In this document: piece after piece, positions 61,604 through 64,000 of the stretch
How the letters are laid out: each line of letters opens with the position of its first letter
Position numbering within the stretch: position 1 is the first letter of the stretch
DNA from: Leptodactylus fallax
Taxonomy: Eukaryota > Chordata > Amphibia > Anura > Leptodactylidae
Assembly: GCA_947044405.1 (NCBI GenBank)
Contig: CAMRHE010000355.1
Coordinates: 806,001-870,000 of the forward strand
Direction: 5' to 3'
DNA: 64,000 nt
Position numbers and translations under genes: made by a program
The notes under the pieces: generated by a model
The model's input: only the letters and a program-made list of their open reading frames with translations
Databases searched by the model: none
Told to the model about the DNA's origin: nothing

Positions 61604-62495
61604 AAGCACTGCTGTGAAAAGCTTTTTCCATCATTGAACCCCTCACCTAATCTGGTTTTTCACACTCTGTATCTCTTTTATGGATACTGCACTCATTTTC
61701 CAGCAGTGCATTCTTCTGTCTGCTTTGATCAGACACCATCTTGGTTTTTAGTTGTCTTTTTCTGTATTCTGTCATCAATCCCTTGATACCTCAGCACAGC
61801 ACCATATGAGCAGCTAGAGGCAGTACAAACTCTACCTGCTTGGGGACAGTGTTATTATCATTCGTCATTATAACTGTGTGACAGGAGCCTGTCTAATCAT
61901 CAGCAGTAACTGGGATAGGAGTTTGTGTTCCCCTGTTAAGAGCCTGTTTGGAAAAGTCCATGTAGTAGTATCATACAAGAAGTGAGATTGTGACTTTTGG
62001 AGAAAAAAAAGGACATGCAATTCTGAGCAGGACAGAAGCAGATGACATGACTAAACTGAAAATATTAGTCCCTTGAAGATAGAAAATAATAACCAAATAA
62101 GGAAATACTACCTGAATGATATATATTATATATGTCAGGGAAACAGGTACACAATGAAAAAAAATTACTGAAGGATCGATTTAATATATGTTTTCAAATG
62201 TCTTAGTAGAAATATTTGACACATTGCTTTTTATGAATGGATTCTGCATTTTTACATTCCCTTTTCCATGCACTGCAGCAGATGGCATTGCTTTATCTGA
62301 TGCACAATATCCTGTTCTGCTTATAAACATCTTCTCCTTGGTTCCTATCACTATTTGAAGGTCTAGGTTTAGTCAAAACATTAAAGGCATTTTCACACAC
62401 AGCATTTGAAGTGTTTATAGAGCATTTTGTGTGTTTGTTTAGTTCAAGTACTACATAATAAAAGTTTATAGATAGCAAGTACTGTATTACTTATA
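61604..62495. other. No gene seen
   Basis: AT-rich unique sequence; ATATATATTATATAT near 62,120. Confidence 0.55.

Positions 62496-64000
<1,505 letters not shown>

Overview
The window looks like an intergenic or long-intron stretch of a large, repeat-rich vertebrate genome, most likely a frog (Anura). It is AT-rich. It carries no bacterial-type operons, no rRNA or tRNA genes and no host protein-coding exon that I can support. The frog call is inference: it rests on four Tc1-like transposons, CR1-type LINE coding remnants, tRNA-derived SINEs, hAT remnants and several MITE-like families whose ends (for example GGCTAAGGCCCC) I associate with anuran genomes. No database search was possible.

Layout. 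1-1,800: foldback and MITE-like repeats. 1,800-14,200: mostly unique AT-rich sequence, with two compositionally richer patches (about 4,600-5,300 and 12,830-13,500) that could be regulatory or non-coding exon sequence. 14,205-15,892: a (TA)19 microsatellite abutting a 1,650-bp Tc1 element with one frameshift. 16,570-18,183: small repeats, including a 194-bp TA-flanked MITE. 18,333-19,969: a decayed Tc1 element between two (TA)n arrays. 21,260-28,600: MITEs, a SINE and microsatellites. 29,217-30,250: a MITE-like repeat split by a 757-bp insertion that has a 15-bp target-site duplication, a 347-bp near-perfect palindrome and a possible dead hammerhead-ribozyme core. 33,695-38,720: a MITE, a hAT transposase fossil and a CR1 reverse-transcriptase fossil. 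41,675-42,722: a 30-bp minisatellite. 42,939-47,717: a hAT-type element with an exact 8-bp target-site duplication whose interior is almost entirely a 4.3-kb array of a 32-bp unit. 51,880-52,490: an LTR-like stretch. 53,535-55,138: a complete Tc1 element with an uninterrupted 340-residue transposase. 55,200-61,600: SINEs and foldbacks. 62,496-64,000: a fourth Tc1 element, cut by the window edge, with one frameshift.

No pathway links these genes. The only proteins encoded are transposon enzymes. Only the 53,750-54,772 transposase is uninterrupted. The others are broken by one homopolymer frameshift (two cases) or by multiple lesions (Tc1 at 18.4 kb, hAT, CR1). The main interest is structural: a satellite grown inside a transposon, a palindromic retroelement insertion nested in another repeat, and transposons inserted into dinucleotide arrays.
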